Shown here piece by piece: positions 1-8,013 of a DNA stretch of 64,000 nt. The DNA lies in assembly GCF_000378105.1 (NCBI RefSeq), contig NZ_KB899249.1, forward strand, positions 124,001-188,000. The letters are read 5' to 3'. How positions within the stretch are numbered: position 1 is the stretch's first letter; each line of letters begins with the position of its first letter. The notes beneath the pieces were generated by a model that made no database searches, was not told the origin of the DNA, and worked only from the letters and a program-made list of their open reading frames with translations. The DNA is from Rubritalea marina DSM 17716 (GTDB lineage Bacteria; Verrucomicrobiota; Verrucomicrobiia; Verrucomicrobiales; Akkermansiaceae). A program made the position numbers and the translations under genes.

Positions 1-353
1 CATTAGTCAATGCGGCTGTGAATGCGCATCCTAAGTTGATGTTTGGTAGTGATTCTGCGCCACACCCGATTGAGAAAAAAGAATGTTGTGGATGTGCCGC
101 GGGGGTCTTCACTGCACCGCTTGCGCTGGCAAGGTTGGCACAACTCTTTGACAAATATGGTAAATTGGATAACCTTCAAGCATTCATCAGTGATACTGCA
201 CAGCAACAGTATCAGGTGAGCCCCCCAGAAAAAATAGTGACTTTAAGCAACGAACCTTTCCAAGTACCAGAAGCATACACCGGCTATGGTCAGCACGTTA
301 TTCCGATGCACGCAGGAGAATCTCTCGAGTGGACGGTAAGCAAGGTGCAATAA
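1..353 (+). CDS. pyrC: Dihydroorotase, C-terminal part (cut by window edge)
   Basis: End of dihydroorotase, which interconverts carbamoyl-aspartate and dihydroorotate in pyrimidine synthesis. The frame is open to the left edge (first full codon at base 3), so the start and the first metal-binding motif lie outside the window. The visible tail contains GSDSAPH (bases 45-65), carrying a conserved active-site Asp, then KKECCGCAAGVFTAP, which corresponds to the KESSCGCAGCFNAP stretch of E. coli PyrC, and ends in the family-like GESLEWTVSKVQ. It therefore belongs to the short E. coli-type dihydroorotases. The GTG at 18 lies inside the gene and is not a real start. Confidence 0.9.
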   Translation, partial: LVNAAVNAHPKLMFGSDSAPHPIEKKECCGCAAGVFTAPLALARLAQLFDKYGKLDNLQAFISDTAQQQYQVSPPEKIVTLSNEPFQVPEAYTGYGQHVIPMHAGESLEWTVSKVQ

Positions 354-432
354 ATTTTCCCACACAAACTCCACTGAATAACCCTACCTCAACAAAAAAA
401 CTTAGTAACCTTAGATCAGTATACCTAGCGCA

Positions 433-1464
433 ATGAGCGAAGACGTTCTCAAACAAAAAGTTCAAATCCTCCTTACAGCCATGGAGACTGTGTTCCACCA
501 AGAATGGAGGAAGACGAAGTTGAATATGGATCATGAAATGATTGAGCATTTCATTGACGCCAAGGGGTCATTTTTGCAACCAGAAGGTCCAACCACGGTG
601 ATCCCATGGCACAGCCGGGATGCACTTCTTGCAGCCTACCGCAGCCTACAAGAAGAACTGGGTGAATCCACTTCGGGGGTTCCTCTGACCACGCGTCAAG
701 TGGTGCAACAGCCAGCTTCACCGATTTCTCAAGCTCAGGCTGCCGCTCCGGCTCAGCCAGCAAAGCAAGCTCCGACCCCGCCAGACAATGAACCATTAGC
801 GGACACCCAGAGTTACCTCGATATTGTCAATGGTGTGGGAGTGGATGATGATCTCTCTAAATCTGCACAGCCAAGTCCTCAGAATCCAGCTCCTACAGAG
901 CAGTTGGATGATGTGAAGAAACCTGAGTCAGCACCGGTAGAGGCTAAAACTGCACCCGAGGAGCCAGCGGTTCCGAAACCGCAAATGCCTGCTTCTGAGA
1001 ATACCGGGTCACAAGCGATTCCTAAACCAGGTGATGTGCAGTGGCCGGGCCCAATGACGGCTCCGATTGGTATCCAACCCGCTGGAGCAGGTGCGCCAGG
1101 TTTCCACAACCCATTTGCCGCCGCGGTCACCAAGAAGGAACCTAAAGCCCCAGCCAGCATGGTTGGTCCCGACACTGGGAAGCCGCAAGTGAAGGCCGAT
1201 CCTGCTACATTGCGGGCAATTGCCTCAAAGGAAAAATTTAGTCATCTCCTCAAAGATGTGAAGCATGAGGTCGTTCGTGACTTTATCCTCGCCGAAGGGA
1301 CTCATTCTGGTACCGACAAACCAACGATCATCATTTACACGCTGGAAAATATTTGGCTGGATTTCGCCTTCCCTTACGAAGAAGGCCACCGAATCCTCAA
1401 TAAATACCCACAGCGTGACCCAGAACTCATCGAGTTCATGAAAGCTTCAGGGCAGTCAGAATAG
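433..1464 (+). CDS. Unknown protein with Pro/Ala-rich central linker
   Basis: I do not recognise this 343-residue protein. It has three visible parts: a charged helical N-terminal segment (about residues 1-85, with DHEMIEHFIDAKG), a long low-complexity middle rich in Pro, Ala, Gln and Glu (about 90-260), and a compact C-terminal segment (about 265-340) with aromatic and acidic residues (IIIYTLENIWLDFAFPYEEGH). There is no signal peptide or membrane segment, so it is probably cytoplasmic. The middle looks disordered and may tether two small domains. It follows pyrC on the same strand after 79 bases and is followed by a hairpin. The linker resembles in style, not in sequence, the tails of the paralogues at 40264-42938. 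Confidence 0.75.
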   Translation: MSEDVLKQKVQILLTAMETVFHQEWRKTKLNMDHEMIEHFIDAKGSFLQPEGPTTVIPWHSRDALLAAYRSLQEELGESTSGVPLTTRQVVQQPASPISQAQAAAPAQPAKQAPTPPDNEPLADTQSYLDIVNGVGVDDDLSKSAQPSPQNPAPTEQLDDVKKPESAPVEAKTAPEEPAVPKPQMPASENTGSQAIPKPGDVQWPGPMTAPIGIQPAGAGAPGFHNPFAAAVTKKEPKAPASMVGPDTGKPQVKADPATLRAIASKEKFSHLLKDVKHEVVRDFILAEGTHSGTDKPTIIIYTLENIWLDFAFPYEEGHRILNKYPQRDPELIEFMKASGQSE

Positions 1465-1466
1465 AT

Positions 1467-1489
1467 ACGACTGATTCAGTTACAGTCGT
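1467..1489 (+). terminator. Hairpin just after the unknown gene, no T-run
   Basis: ACGACTG and CAGTCGT form a 7-bp stem around a 9-base loop, starting 3 bases after the stop codon at 1464. No T-run follows, so it may be a weak terminator or an mRNA 3' end stabiliser. Confidence 0.35.
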
Positions 1490-1557
1490 CTAGGGTGTGG
1501 TGTCTAAAACGACAGAACTGTGACGCAAATTAAATCCTAAATTAGTGTAGAATATGC

Positions 1558-1586
1558 TTGCGCAAATACAGGATCAGGGCTAGCTT
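1558..1586 (+). promoter_or_regulatory. Possible promoter for initiator tRNA
   Basis: TTGCGC, a 17-base spacer and TAGCTT, about 66 bases before the tRNA. The spacing is right but the -10 is poor. A TAGAAT at 1548-1553 is an alternative -10 with no good -35. Confidence 0.2.
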
Positions 1587-1652
1587 TCGCCCGCACCCGG
1601 AAGGGTTCACCACCACGAGTTTAACCACTCAGGTGACTGGCAAATTTTCAAT

Positions 1653-1729
<77 letters not shown>

Positions 1730-1733
1730 ATCT

Positions 1734-1770
1734 AAAGCGCTGTAACTGTATAAGGTTACAGCGCTTTTTT
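1734..1770 (+). terminator. Strong intrinsic terminator after tRNA-fMet
   Basis: A perfect 13-bp inverted repeat (arms 1734-1746 and 1755-1767, core GCGCTGTAAC/GTTACAGCGC) with an 8-base loop, running into a T-run, placed 4 bases after the tRNA CCA end. It ends the tRNA transcript. Confidence 0.95.
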
Positions 1771-1861
1771 GTTTGAGGGTGGGACCTTGATCATCCTCTA
1801 CAGCTGGGTTAATGAGAAATGCATTGTTTGATTCTATCTCAGTGTGTTAGCATTTTTCACT

Positions 1862-2818
1862 ATGAGGGTTGGTCAATCTTGGGTCTTTGGCTTGTTGATG
1901 TGTTTTGGCGGGGGATTGGACTATTCCCTAGCTGAAGAGGGTGGCTCTGGCCATTATATGCCGGGTTCGATGTCGAGCTTTGTCGACTCGGTGGCACCGA
2001 AACCAACATTCTTGGCGCGTTACAATTTACTCAACTATTCTGGTGAGCGTTCTTTGAGTATGCCGATAGCTGGATTGACTGCTGAGACGGTAGATGCTGA
2101 TTCTTGGGCCAATGGCTTGACCTTGTTTTGGCGTCCCGACTGGGGAAGTATCAATGACACGTGGGGTTATGCGATGTCTGTATCGATTCCCTACGTGAAT
2201 ATGAAGGTTAGCGCAGATGTGGAGGGTGGTGGAGGAGCTGTTCTGCGTCGGACCGACAGAGAGCAGGGCTTGGGTGATGTTATTTTTCAGCCATTGATGT
2301 TTAACCAGCACCTGAATGAGTCGCTAAACATCAACTACCGTTTGAGTGTCTATGCTCCCACTGGCGACTATAAAGTTGGACGCCTGGCGAACCCAGGAAA
2401 GAACTATTGGTCCATTGAGCCGACGGTAGGAGTGATGTATTTTAATCCATCCAATGGACGCGAATGTTCATTTTTCACCGGTCTGACGATCAATACAGAA
2501 AATGCTGCGACCCAGTATCAAACTGGCACTCAGTTGCACTTTGAAAACACAGTGGCTCAGCATTTTCCTCTGAAGGGGGGATTGGCCGGTATCGGATTCA
2601 ATGCATTCTTTTACCAGCAAGTTGAAGGCGATCGAGGTGCAGGTGCGAGTTTTGGAGACTTTAAGGGTCGAAGCTATGGCGTTGGCCCAGTGCTGTCATA
2701 CAGTACCAAGGTAGATGATCACCCACTGACTGCTGAGTTTAAATGGTTGCCTGAAATTGAAACGAAGAATCGATTGAAAGGGAATTCAGTATGGCTCAAA
2801 GTTCTCTACACATTTTAA
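1862..2818 (+). CDS. Outer-membrane beta-barrel protein, MetA-pathway/SphA-like
   Basis: Predicted outer-membrane barrel of the family annotated as phenol meta-degradation or SphA transporter. The ATG at 1862 starts a good signal peptide (MRVGQSWVFGLLMCFGGGLDYSLA), so I prefer it to the GTG at 1844. The body is built of alternating amphipathic strands with Gly and aromatic residues, the family-like motif GLGDVIFQPL, then YRLSVYAPTGDY, NYWSIEPTVGVMYF, and a terminal aromatic residue (KVLYTF), as expected for a barrel inserted by the Bam machinery. It lies 21 bases before a sulfatase gene on the same strand, so the two are probably co-transcribed and the barrel may admit the sulfatase substrate or product. 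The substrate is unknown. Confidence 0.8.
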   Translation: MRVGQSWVFGLLMCFGGGLDYSLAEEGGSGHYMPGSMSSFVDSVAPKPTFLARYNLLNYSGERSLSMPIAGLTAETVDADSWANGLTLFWRPDWGSINDTWGYAMSVSIPYVNMKVSADVEGGGGAVLRRTDREQGLGDVIFQPLMFNQHLNESLNINYRLSVYAPTGDYKVGRLANPGKNYWSIEPTVGVMYFNPSNGRECSFFTGLTINTENAATQYQTGTQLHFENTVAQHFPLKGGLAGIGFNAFFYQQVEGDRGAGASFGDFKGRSYGVGPVLSYSTKVDDHPLTAEFKWLPEIETKNRLKGNSVWLKVLYTF

Positions 2819-2839
2819 CCTTAAAATACCCCAAACCCC

Positions 2840-4426
2840 ATGAAATCGTTGATTGCCCGTACCTTTATTCAAGGTGCTCTCGCTGTTGTTGTTGGCTCAG
2901 CTCATCTATCTGCTGAAGGATTTGATCGCTCTGTGCGTGCCGCTCCTAATTTCGAGCCAGCCATTCCCCGAGACGAACAAGATAAGGCAGCTGAGGCAAA
3001 AATCGCAGCTCTCACTCAAAAAACTGGAAAGCGTCCAAACATCTTGTGGATTGTGGTAGATGATATGGGCTATGGCGATCCTGGGTGTTATGGTGGTGGT
3101 GCCGCGATCGGTGCAGCTACACCAAATATGGATAAGCTAGCAGCTGGTGGTTTAAAGCTGACTTCTTGTTATTCGCAGCACACTTGCACGCCCACGCGCT
3201 CTGCGATTCTTACTGGTCGCTTACCGGTGCGCACTGGGCTCACTCGGCCGATTCTTGCAGGTGATACAATCACCAAAAACCCATGGGATGGTGAACATAG
3301 TCTCGCAGCATTGTTGAGCGAAGCGGGTTACTACACCTTGCTAACTGGTAAATGGCACATTGGTGAACCCAAGGGCATGCGACCACATGATGTTGGCTTT
3401 GATGAATACTACGGTTACTACCCAGCTCAGAAGGAAATCTCTCAGAGTAAGGATGAACGTCGCTACCCGGATTTGGTCATGAATCCAGAACGTATGAAGG
3501 ACTTCGAATCGATCAAACCTGAAGATCACCTGACTCATGGCTTCAAAGGTGGAGAGACAAAGCAACTCACGCAGATCAAAACGACTGAAGACATGGGGCG
3601 CGCCGATAAGGTGCTTGCGGACTTCACGATTTCAAAAATCAAGGAAGCTGCAAAAGGGGAGAAGCCATTCTTCATTGAACATTGTTTCATGAAGGTGCAC
3701 TGCGACAACTTCCCGAACCCGGACTTGGCACCATTGAGTGCTGCTCGGTACTATTATAAAGAAGCTATCGCAGAGGTGGATTTGCACGTGGGAGAGCTGA
3801 TCAAGGCTCTGGAAGAAGCGGGAGTCGCGGAGAATACCTTTGTCTTTTTCACCTCCGATAATGGTCCACAAATGGACGGCTGGCCAGATAGTGGCTACAC
3901 ACCGTTTCGCGGAGCCAAGGGCACAACCTTTGAAGGCGGACCGCGCATTCCGGGGATTGCCTATTGGCCGGGAATGATCAGCCCTGGGCGCCAGAGTGAT
4001 GGCCTCTTTGACTTGATGGACCTCTTTGGTGTGGCCTTAAATCTAGGTGCCGTGTCCACCGATAAATTACCGTCAGACAAGTACTATGATTTTATCGATC
4101 AGACATCTTTTCTGCTGATAGACGATGCTGAATCAAAGCGTGAAGCGATCTACTATTGGTGGGGGAGTACTTTGATGGCCTGCCGCATGAAGGAATATAA
4201 GGCGCACATCAAGGTAGTGCTTCCGCAGTCCACCCACATGCATATCGACTTTGCGACGATCCAAGATGTGGGTTTGGCTCCTTGGCTGTACAACCTCTAT
4301 ATCGACCCTAAAGAGCAAATGCCTGTGGGGCACCGCCGCAATGCATGGTTGGCAACCTTGGGCCAGAAACTGAAACAGCACGGCGCCACCTTCAAAAAGT
4401 TTCCAGCAAAGAATATCGGACTCTAA
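2840..4426 (+). CDS. Secreted arylsulfatase-type sulfatase (528 aa)
   Basis: A type I sulfatase, which hydrolyses sulfate esters using a formylglycine made from an active-site Cys. It has an N-terminal signal sequence (MKSLIARTFIQGALAVVVGSAHLSA), the metal-binding NILWIVVDDMGYGD (Asp74, Asp75), the signature CTPTRSAILTGR (Cys116 in C-x-P-x-R), TGKWHIG (Lys171, His173, sulfate contact) and FFTSDNGPQ (the Asp-Asn metal ligands). The length is normal. Exported to the periplasm or beyond. It follows a barrel protein by 21 bases. The last four bases overlap the end of a convergent small lipoprotein gene. Substrate not predictable from the sequence; the maturing enzyme is not encoded in the window. 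Confidence 0.95.
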   Translation: MKSLIARTFIQGALAVVVGSAHLSAEGFDRSVRAAPNFEPAIPRDEQDKAAEAKIAALTQKTGKRPNILWIVVDDMGYGDPGCYGGGAAIGAATPNMDKLAAGGLKLTSCYSQHTCTPTRSAILTGRLPVRTGLTRPILAGDTITKNPWDGEHSLAALLSEAGYYTLLTGKWHIGEPKGMRPHDVGFDEYYGYYPAQKEISQSKDERRYPDLVMNPERMKDFESIKPEDHLTHGFKGGETKQLTQIKTTEDMGRADKVLADFTISKIKEAAKGEKPFFIEHCFMKVHCDNFPNPDLAPLSAARYYYKEAIAEVDLHVGELIKALEEAGVAENTFVFFTSDNGPQMDGWPDSGYTPFRGAKGTTFEGGPRIPGIAYWPGMISPGRQSDGLFDLMDLFGVALNLGAVSTDKLPSDKYYDFIDQTSFLLIDDAESKREAIYYWWGSTLMACRMKEYKAHIKVVLPQSTHMHIDFATIQDVGLAPWLYNLYIDPKEQMPVGHRRNAWLATLGQKLKQHGATFKKFPAKNIGL

Positions 4427-4629
4427 TTGTAGCCGAGCTCCCGTTGCTTTTCTAGGACTTCTTGGCGTACCTTTTCATCACTTTCCCATGGAGTATGCAC
4501 CTCAGGTTCCTGATAAATTACCTTACCAGTGGAGTCTGTAACTGTGCGTTGAACCACGCAGGAACTGAGCAATGCCATGCAGAGAAGACTGAAGATTCCT
4601 ACGGTTCTAGATGTTCGATGCTGTGCCAT
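4423..4629 (-). CDS. Small lipoprotein (68 aa)
   Basis: A short secreted lipoprotein. MAQHRTSRTVGIFSLLCMALLSSC is a signal peptide ending in a lipobox (LSSC), after which about 45 charged residues remain (VVQRTVTDSTGKVIYQEPEVHTPW and a Glu/Lys/Arg-rich helix). It is probably anchored by lipid modification of the Cys. No family recognised; the tail is too short for an enzyme. It is convergent with the sulfatase, and the two stop codons share bases 4423-4426. Confidence 0.7.
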   Translation of the reverse strand: MAQHRTSRTVGIFSLLCMALLSSCVVQRTVTDSTGKVIYQEPEVHTPWESDEKVRQEVLEKQRELGYN

Positions 4630-4739
4630 AATTCATTTGGGGTCATGCTTGATGCCTAAATGGAGTATGCTGCGATGCATTCCAAAAATCGAAACAATTC
4701 TTTTTTCAACCCTAAAACTAACCTAATCTAATCAATACA

Positions 4740-7097
4740 ATGAAAACCCCAATTCTCTTATTATCAATGGCTGGGCTAGCTCTAGCTGAAGCTCCTCGTG
4801 ATGGATCAGTGCTGCCATTCCCACCTGAGGCAATGGCTGGAGTTACTGAGGAACGACTCCAAGATTCAACCATGAAGTGGCCCAAATTCCCCGAACGCTT
4901 GCCAGAGGATGCGCCCAACATAGTCTTCATCATGTTAGACGACGTTGGCTATGGTCTCTCTGAAGTGTTTGGCGGGGAAATCAAGACCCCAGCGTTTGCG
5001 AAGTTGGCCGAAGAAGGAATCATCTACAATGCGTTTCATACAACATCCATTTGTTCTCCGACACGGGCCGCGACATTGACTGGCCGAAATCACACGCGAG
5101 TGGGGTCTGGCACGATTGCCGAACGGGCAGTGGCATTTGATGGCTACACGGGAATTATTCCTAAGTCTTCAGCGACGATTCCTGAAATCTTGAAACATTA
5201 TGGTTACCATACGGCGGCTTTCGGGAAGTGGCATAATACCCCCGCAGTAGAGGCCACATCGATTGGGCCTAAAGACCGTTGGCCGATTGGTTATGGGTTC
5301 GAGCGATTCTATGGATTCTTGGGTGGCGAGACATCGCAGTGGGAGCCTCGTTTGACAGACGATTCGATCTTTGTAGAGCCACCTGAGCATGACCCTACCT
5401 ATCACTTCTCAGTGGATATGAAGGATAAGGCTCTCCAATGGGTCGATGACCGTCAGGCCTTTGCTCCAGACAAACCATTCTTTATTTGGTTCACACCAGG
5501 TGGCGCCCATGGACCGCATCACGTGTTCCCTGAATGGGCGGATAAGTACAAAGGAAAGTTTGACGACGGATGGGATGCGTACCGTAAACGCGTGCATCAA
5601 CGTCAGTTGGAGCTAGGAATAATCCCTGAGGGTACTCAGCTTACCGAACGTGATGAAACTCTAGTCGGCTGGGATAGTATTCCCGAAGAACAGAAAGTAT
5701 TCCAGACGCGACTCATGGAGGTCTTTGCTGGGTATGTTGAGCATACGGACTACCAGGTGGGCGAGCTGCTGAATGGACTCGAGCAACGGGGGCTGAAGGA
5801 AAACACTCTCGTGTTCTACTTATTTGGTGATAACGGCTCTTCTGCCGAAGGTCAAAATGGTTCTATCAGCGAGTTGTTAGCGCAAAATAATATTCCAAAC
5901 ACAGTTGAGCAACAAATGGCGGCGTTGGAATCGATCGGTGGGATCGAAGTTTTGGGAGGCCCAAAGACTGACAACATGTACCACGCTGGATGGGCTTGGG
6001 CTGGATCGACTCCTTTCAAAGGCACCAAGCTATTAGGCTCGTATTTTGGCGGAACTCGGAACCCAATGGTGGTTTCTTGGCCTGCGAAAATCAAAGCTGA
6101 TGGAGTGGTGCGCCAACAATTTACCCATTGTGTGGATATTGCGCCGACAATTTATGACATTCTTGAGATCAAGCACCCTGAGGAAGTGAATGGGCTGCAG
6201 CAAGACCCGATGGATGGAGTCAGTTTTGCCTCGAGCTTTGCGACAGCGGATGCTGATACGGGCAAGTCAGTCCAGTTCTTTGACAACAACGGTAGCCGAG
6301 CGATTTACAAAGATGGATGGATGGCCTGTACATTTGGACCATTCATTCCATGGAATACACCGGCATCCGTATCACGTGTTGAGAATTGGGATTCCGCAAC
6401 AGATGAATGGGAGCTCTACAATTTGAATGAAGATTTCTCGCAGGCGAATAACCTCGCGAAAAAACATCCAAAGAAGCTAGAGCAACTGAAAGCTGAATTC
6501 ACAGCCCTGGCAAAAGACAATAAAGATTTTCCAATTGGCGCGGGGAACTGGTTGCGCTTGCATCCGGCTGATCGGGTGAAGACTGATTACACCGAGTGGG
6601 ATTTCACGCAGAACACGCGTCGCATGCCCGAGTTTGCTGCACCGGGTATTGGGCGTGAGAGCAATCAAGTATCGATGGAGATTGAGGTTTCGGATGAGGC
6701 CTCTGGTGTGCTCTATGCGGTTGGTGGTGCTGGTGGTGGGCTTGCTCTCTACATGGACCAGGGACATTTGGTCTATGAATACAATATGTTCATTATCGAG
6801 CGCTACATCCAGAAGAGTAGTGAGCCACTGAAGGCTGGAGAATACACCATCACGATCGACACTGAGATCACTGCGCCAGGCAAGTCCGGCGAAGTGTCAG
6901 TGAAAGTCGATGGGAAGGAAGTGCTCAATGTTGCACTCAAGCAATCGGTGCCTGTTGCATTCACAGCGACTGAATCCTTTGATGTAGGTATTGATTTAGG
7001 CTCTCCGATATCTGTGCACTACGCCGAGCGTCGACCATTCGCCTTTAATGGCAAGATTAAGCGTATGCACGTCGCCCTAACACCAATTCACAAATGA
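4740..7097 (+). CDS. Large arylsulfatase (785 aa, AtsA/AtsD-type)
   Basis: A type I sulfatase of the long bacterial arylsulfatase type. A short hydrophobic start (MKTPILLLSMAGLALAEA) suggests export. Motifs in order: NIVFIMLDDVGYG (Asp67, Asp68), ICSPTRAATLTGR (Cys105, the formylglycine precursor in C-x-P-x-R), FGKWHN (Lys163, His165), FGDNGSSAEG, and AGSTPFKGTKLLGSYFGGTRNP. The last roughly 150 residues form a beta-rich accessory domain (VSMEIEVSDEASGVLYAVGGAGGG), typical of this longer class. Its stop overlaps the start of the next barrel gene by four bases (ATGA), so translation is probably coupled. Substrate unknown. Confidence 0.93.
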   Translation: MKTPILLLSMAGLALAEAPRDGSVLPFPPEAMAGVTEERLQDSTMKWPKFPERLPEDAPNIVFIMLDDVGYGLSEVFGGEIKTPAFAKLAEEGIIYNAFHTTSICSPTRAATLTGRNHTRVGSGTIAERAVAFDGYTGIIPKSSATIPEILKHYGYHTAAFGKWHNTPAVEATSIGPKDRWPIGYGFERFYGFLGGETSQWEPRLTDDSIFVEPPEHDPTYHFSVDMKDKALQWVDDRQAFAPDKPFFIWFTPGGAHGPHHVFPEWADKYKGKFDDGWDAYRKRVHQRQLELGIIPEGTQLTERDETLVGWDSIPEEQKVFQTRLMEVFAGYVEHTDYQVGELLNGLEQRGLKENTLVFYLFGDNGSSAEGQNGSISELLAQNNIPNTVEQQMAALESIGGIEVLGGPKTDNMYHAGWAWAGSTPFKGTKLLGSYFGGTRNPMVVSWPAKIKADGVVRQQFTHCVDIAPTIYDILEIKHPEEVNGLQQDPMDGVSFASSFATADADTGKSVQFFDNNGSRAIYKDGWMACTFGPFIPWNTPASVSRVENWDSATDEWELYNLNEDFSQANNLAKKHPKKLEQLKAEFTALAKDNKDFPIGAGNWLRLHPADRVKTDYTEWDFTQNTRRMPEFAAPGIGRESNQVSMEIEVSDEASGVLYAVGGAGGGLALYMDQGHLVYEYNMFIIERYIQKSSEPLKAGEYTITIDTEITAPGKSGEVSVKVDGKEVLNVALKQSVPVAFTATESFDVGIDLGSPISVHYAERRPFAFNGKIKRMHVALTPIHK

Positions 7098-7891
7098 AGT
7101 TTACGATCTTTAGCATCACCTTATTGGCTGCTGGTCTGCTATTCGGCCAAAGTGGTGAACCCGCAGTAAGCTCCGATGCTCTGGGCGGGCAATCGTTAGG
7201 CCAAGCAGCGAGTGATCCCACGGCTTCTTTGATGAATGTTCAGTTAGGGGTCTGGAGTACGGTAAATTACCACAATCTTCCCAACGAGAGTTCGCACACA
7301 TTGAATGTGCGCTCCGCAGTGCCATTTCAGTTAGGTGGTACCAATCACATCATGCGTGTCACCGTGCCAGTGTTGTTGGATGGTGGGCTTACGTCTTCAG
7401 GTCTATCTGATATCACTGTGTTTGACCTGATGGTGTTCGATCAATCTTGGGGCAGGTGGGGCCTGGGTCCAGTGGCATTGCTTCCGACTGGAGGTGAGAC
7501 GCGTGGGTCGGAAAATTGGGGACTTGGTCCAGCCATCGGCTTCACGGCCAAGACCGATAAATTACTTGCTGGCTTGTTTAATCAGAATGTCTTTTCAGTG
7601 CATCGAGAGGGAGCTAGGCAAGCGGTCAACGTGAGTATTATACAACCGATTGTGAGCTACTCATTACCAAAGCATTGGTCGCTCGGAGCATCAGAAATGA
7701 ACATCACCTACGATTGGGAGAATGACCGCTGGAAGTCACTACCGATCGGCGTGAAACTTGCCAAGCTGCTGCATTTTGGCGAAGTACCTTGCCAGGTAAA
7801 CCTACAGTACGAACACGACTTCGCCGACGATGAGTTGGGTGCTCCTGAGGACATCATTCGCCTGACGTTCAAGTTTTTGTTTCCGAAGTGA
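7094..7891 (+). CDS. Outer-membrane barrel protein, neuromedin-U-like family
   Basis: A predicted outer-membrane barrel. A signal peptide (MKFTIFSITLLAAGLLFG) is followed by a beta-rich body with the repeated pattern seen in bacterial proteins mis-named neuromedin U: WGLGPVALLPTGG, NWGLGPAIGFTAK, LLAGLFNQNVFSV, IIQPIVSYSLP, and a terminal TFKFLFPK. It starts inside the stop codon of the large sulfatase (four-base overlap), so the two are translationally coupled. The role could be passage of the desulfated product or structural; this is inference from position. A perfect palindrome CCACTAGTGG (7912-7921) lies just downstream. Confidence 0.75.
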   Translation: MKFTIFSITLLAAGLLFGQSGEPAVSSDALGGQSLGQAASDPTASLMNVQLGVWSTVNYHNLPNESSHTLNVRSAVPFQLGGTNHIMRVTVPVLLDGGLTSSGLSDITVFDLMVFDQSWGRWGLGPVALLPTGGETRGSENWGLGPAIGFTAKTDKLLAGLFNQNVFSVHREGARQAVNVSIIQPIVSYSLPKHWSLGASEMNITYDWENDRWKSLPIGVKLAKLLHFGEVPCQVNLQYEHDFADDELGAPEDIIRLTFKFLFPK

Positions 7892-7962
7892 TCGAAACAT
7901 CAGGAAAGAATCCACTAGTGGCCAGTATCTAGCGGATCCTAAAAAAGGTGGTGATTTTTTTG

Positions 7963-7968
7963 TATAAT
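7963..7968 (+). promoter_or_regulatory. Perfect -10 box before the third sulfatase
   Basis: TATAAT lies 45 bases before the ATG at 8014. No clear -35 is visible 16-18 bases upstream, where there is an A-run and GGTGG. Confidence 0.35.
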
Positions 7969-8013
7969 CGTGAGTGGTGCGCACAGTACCTTTAGGCGAG
8001 TATTGAATAATTT

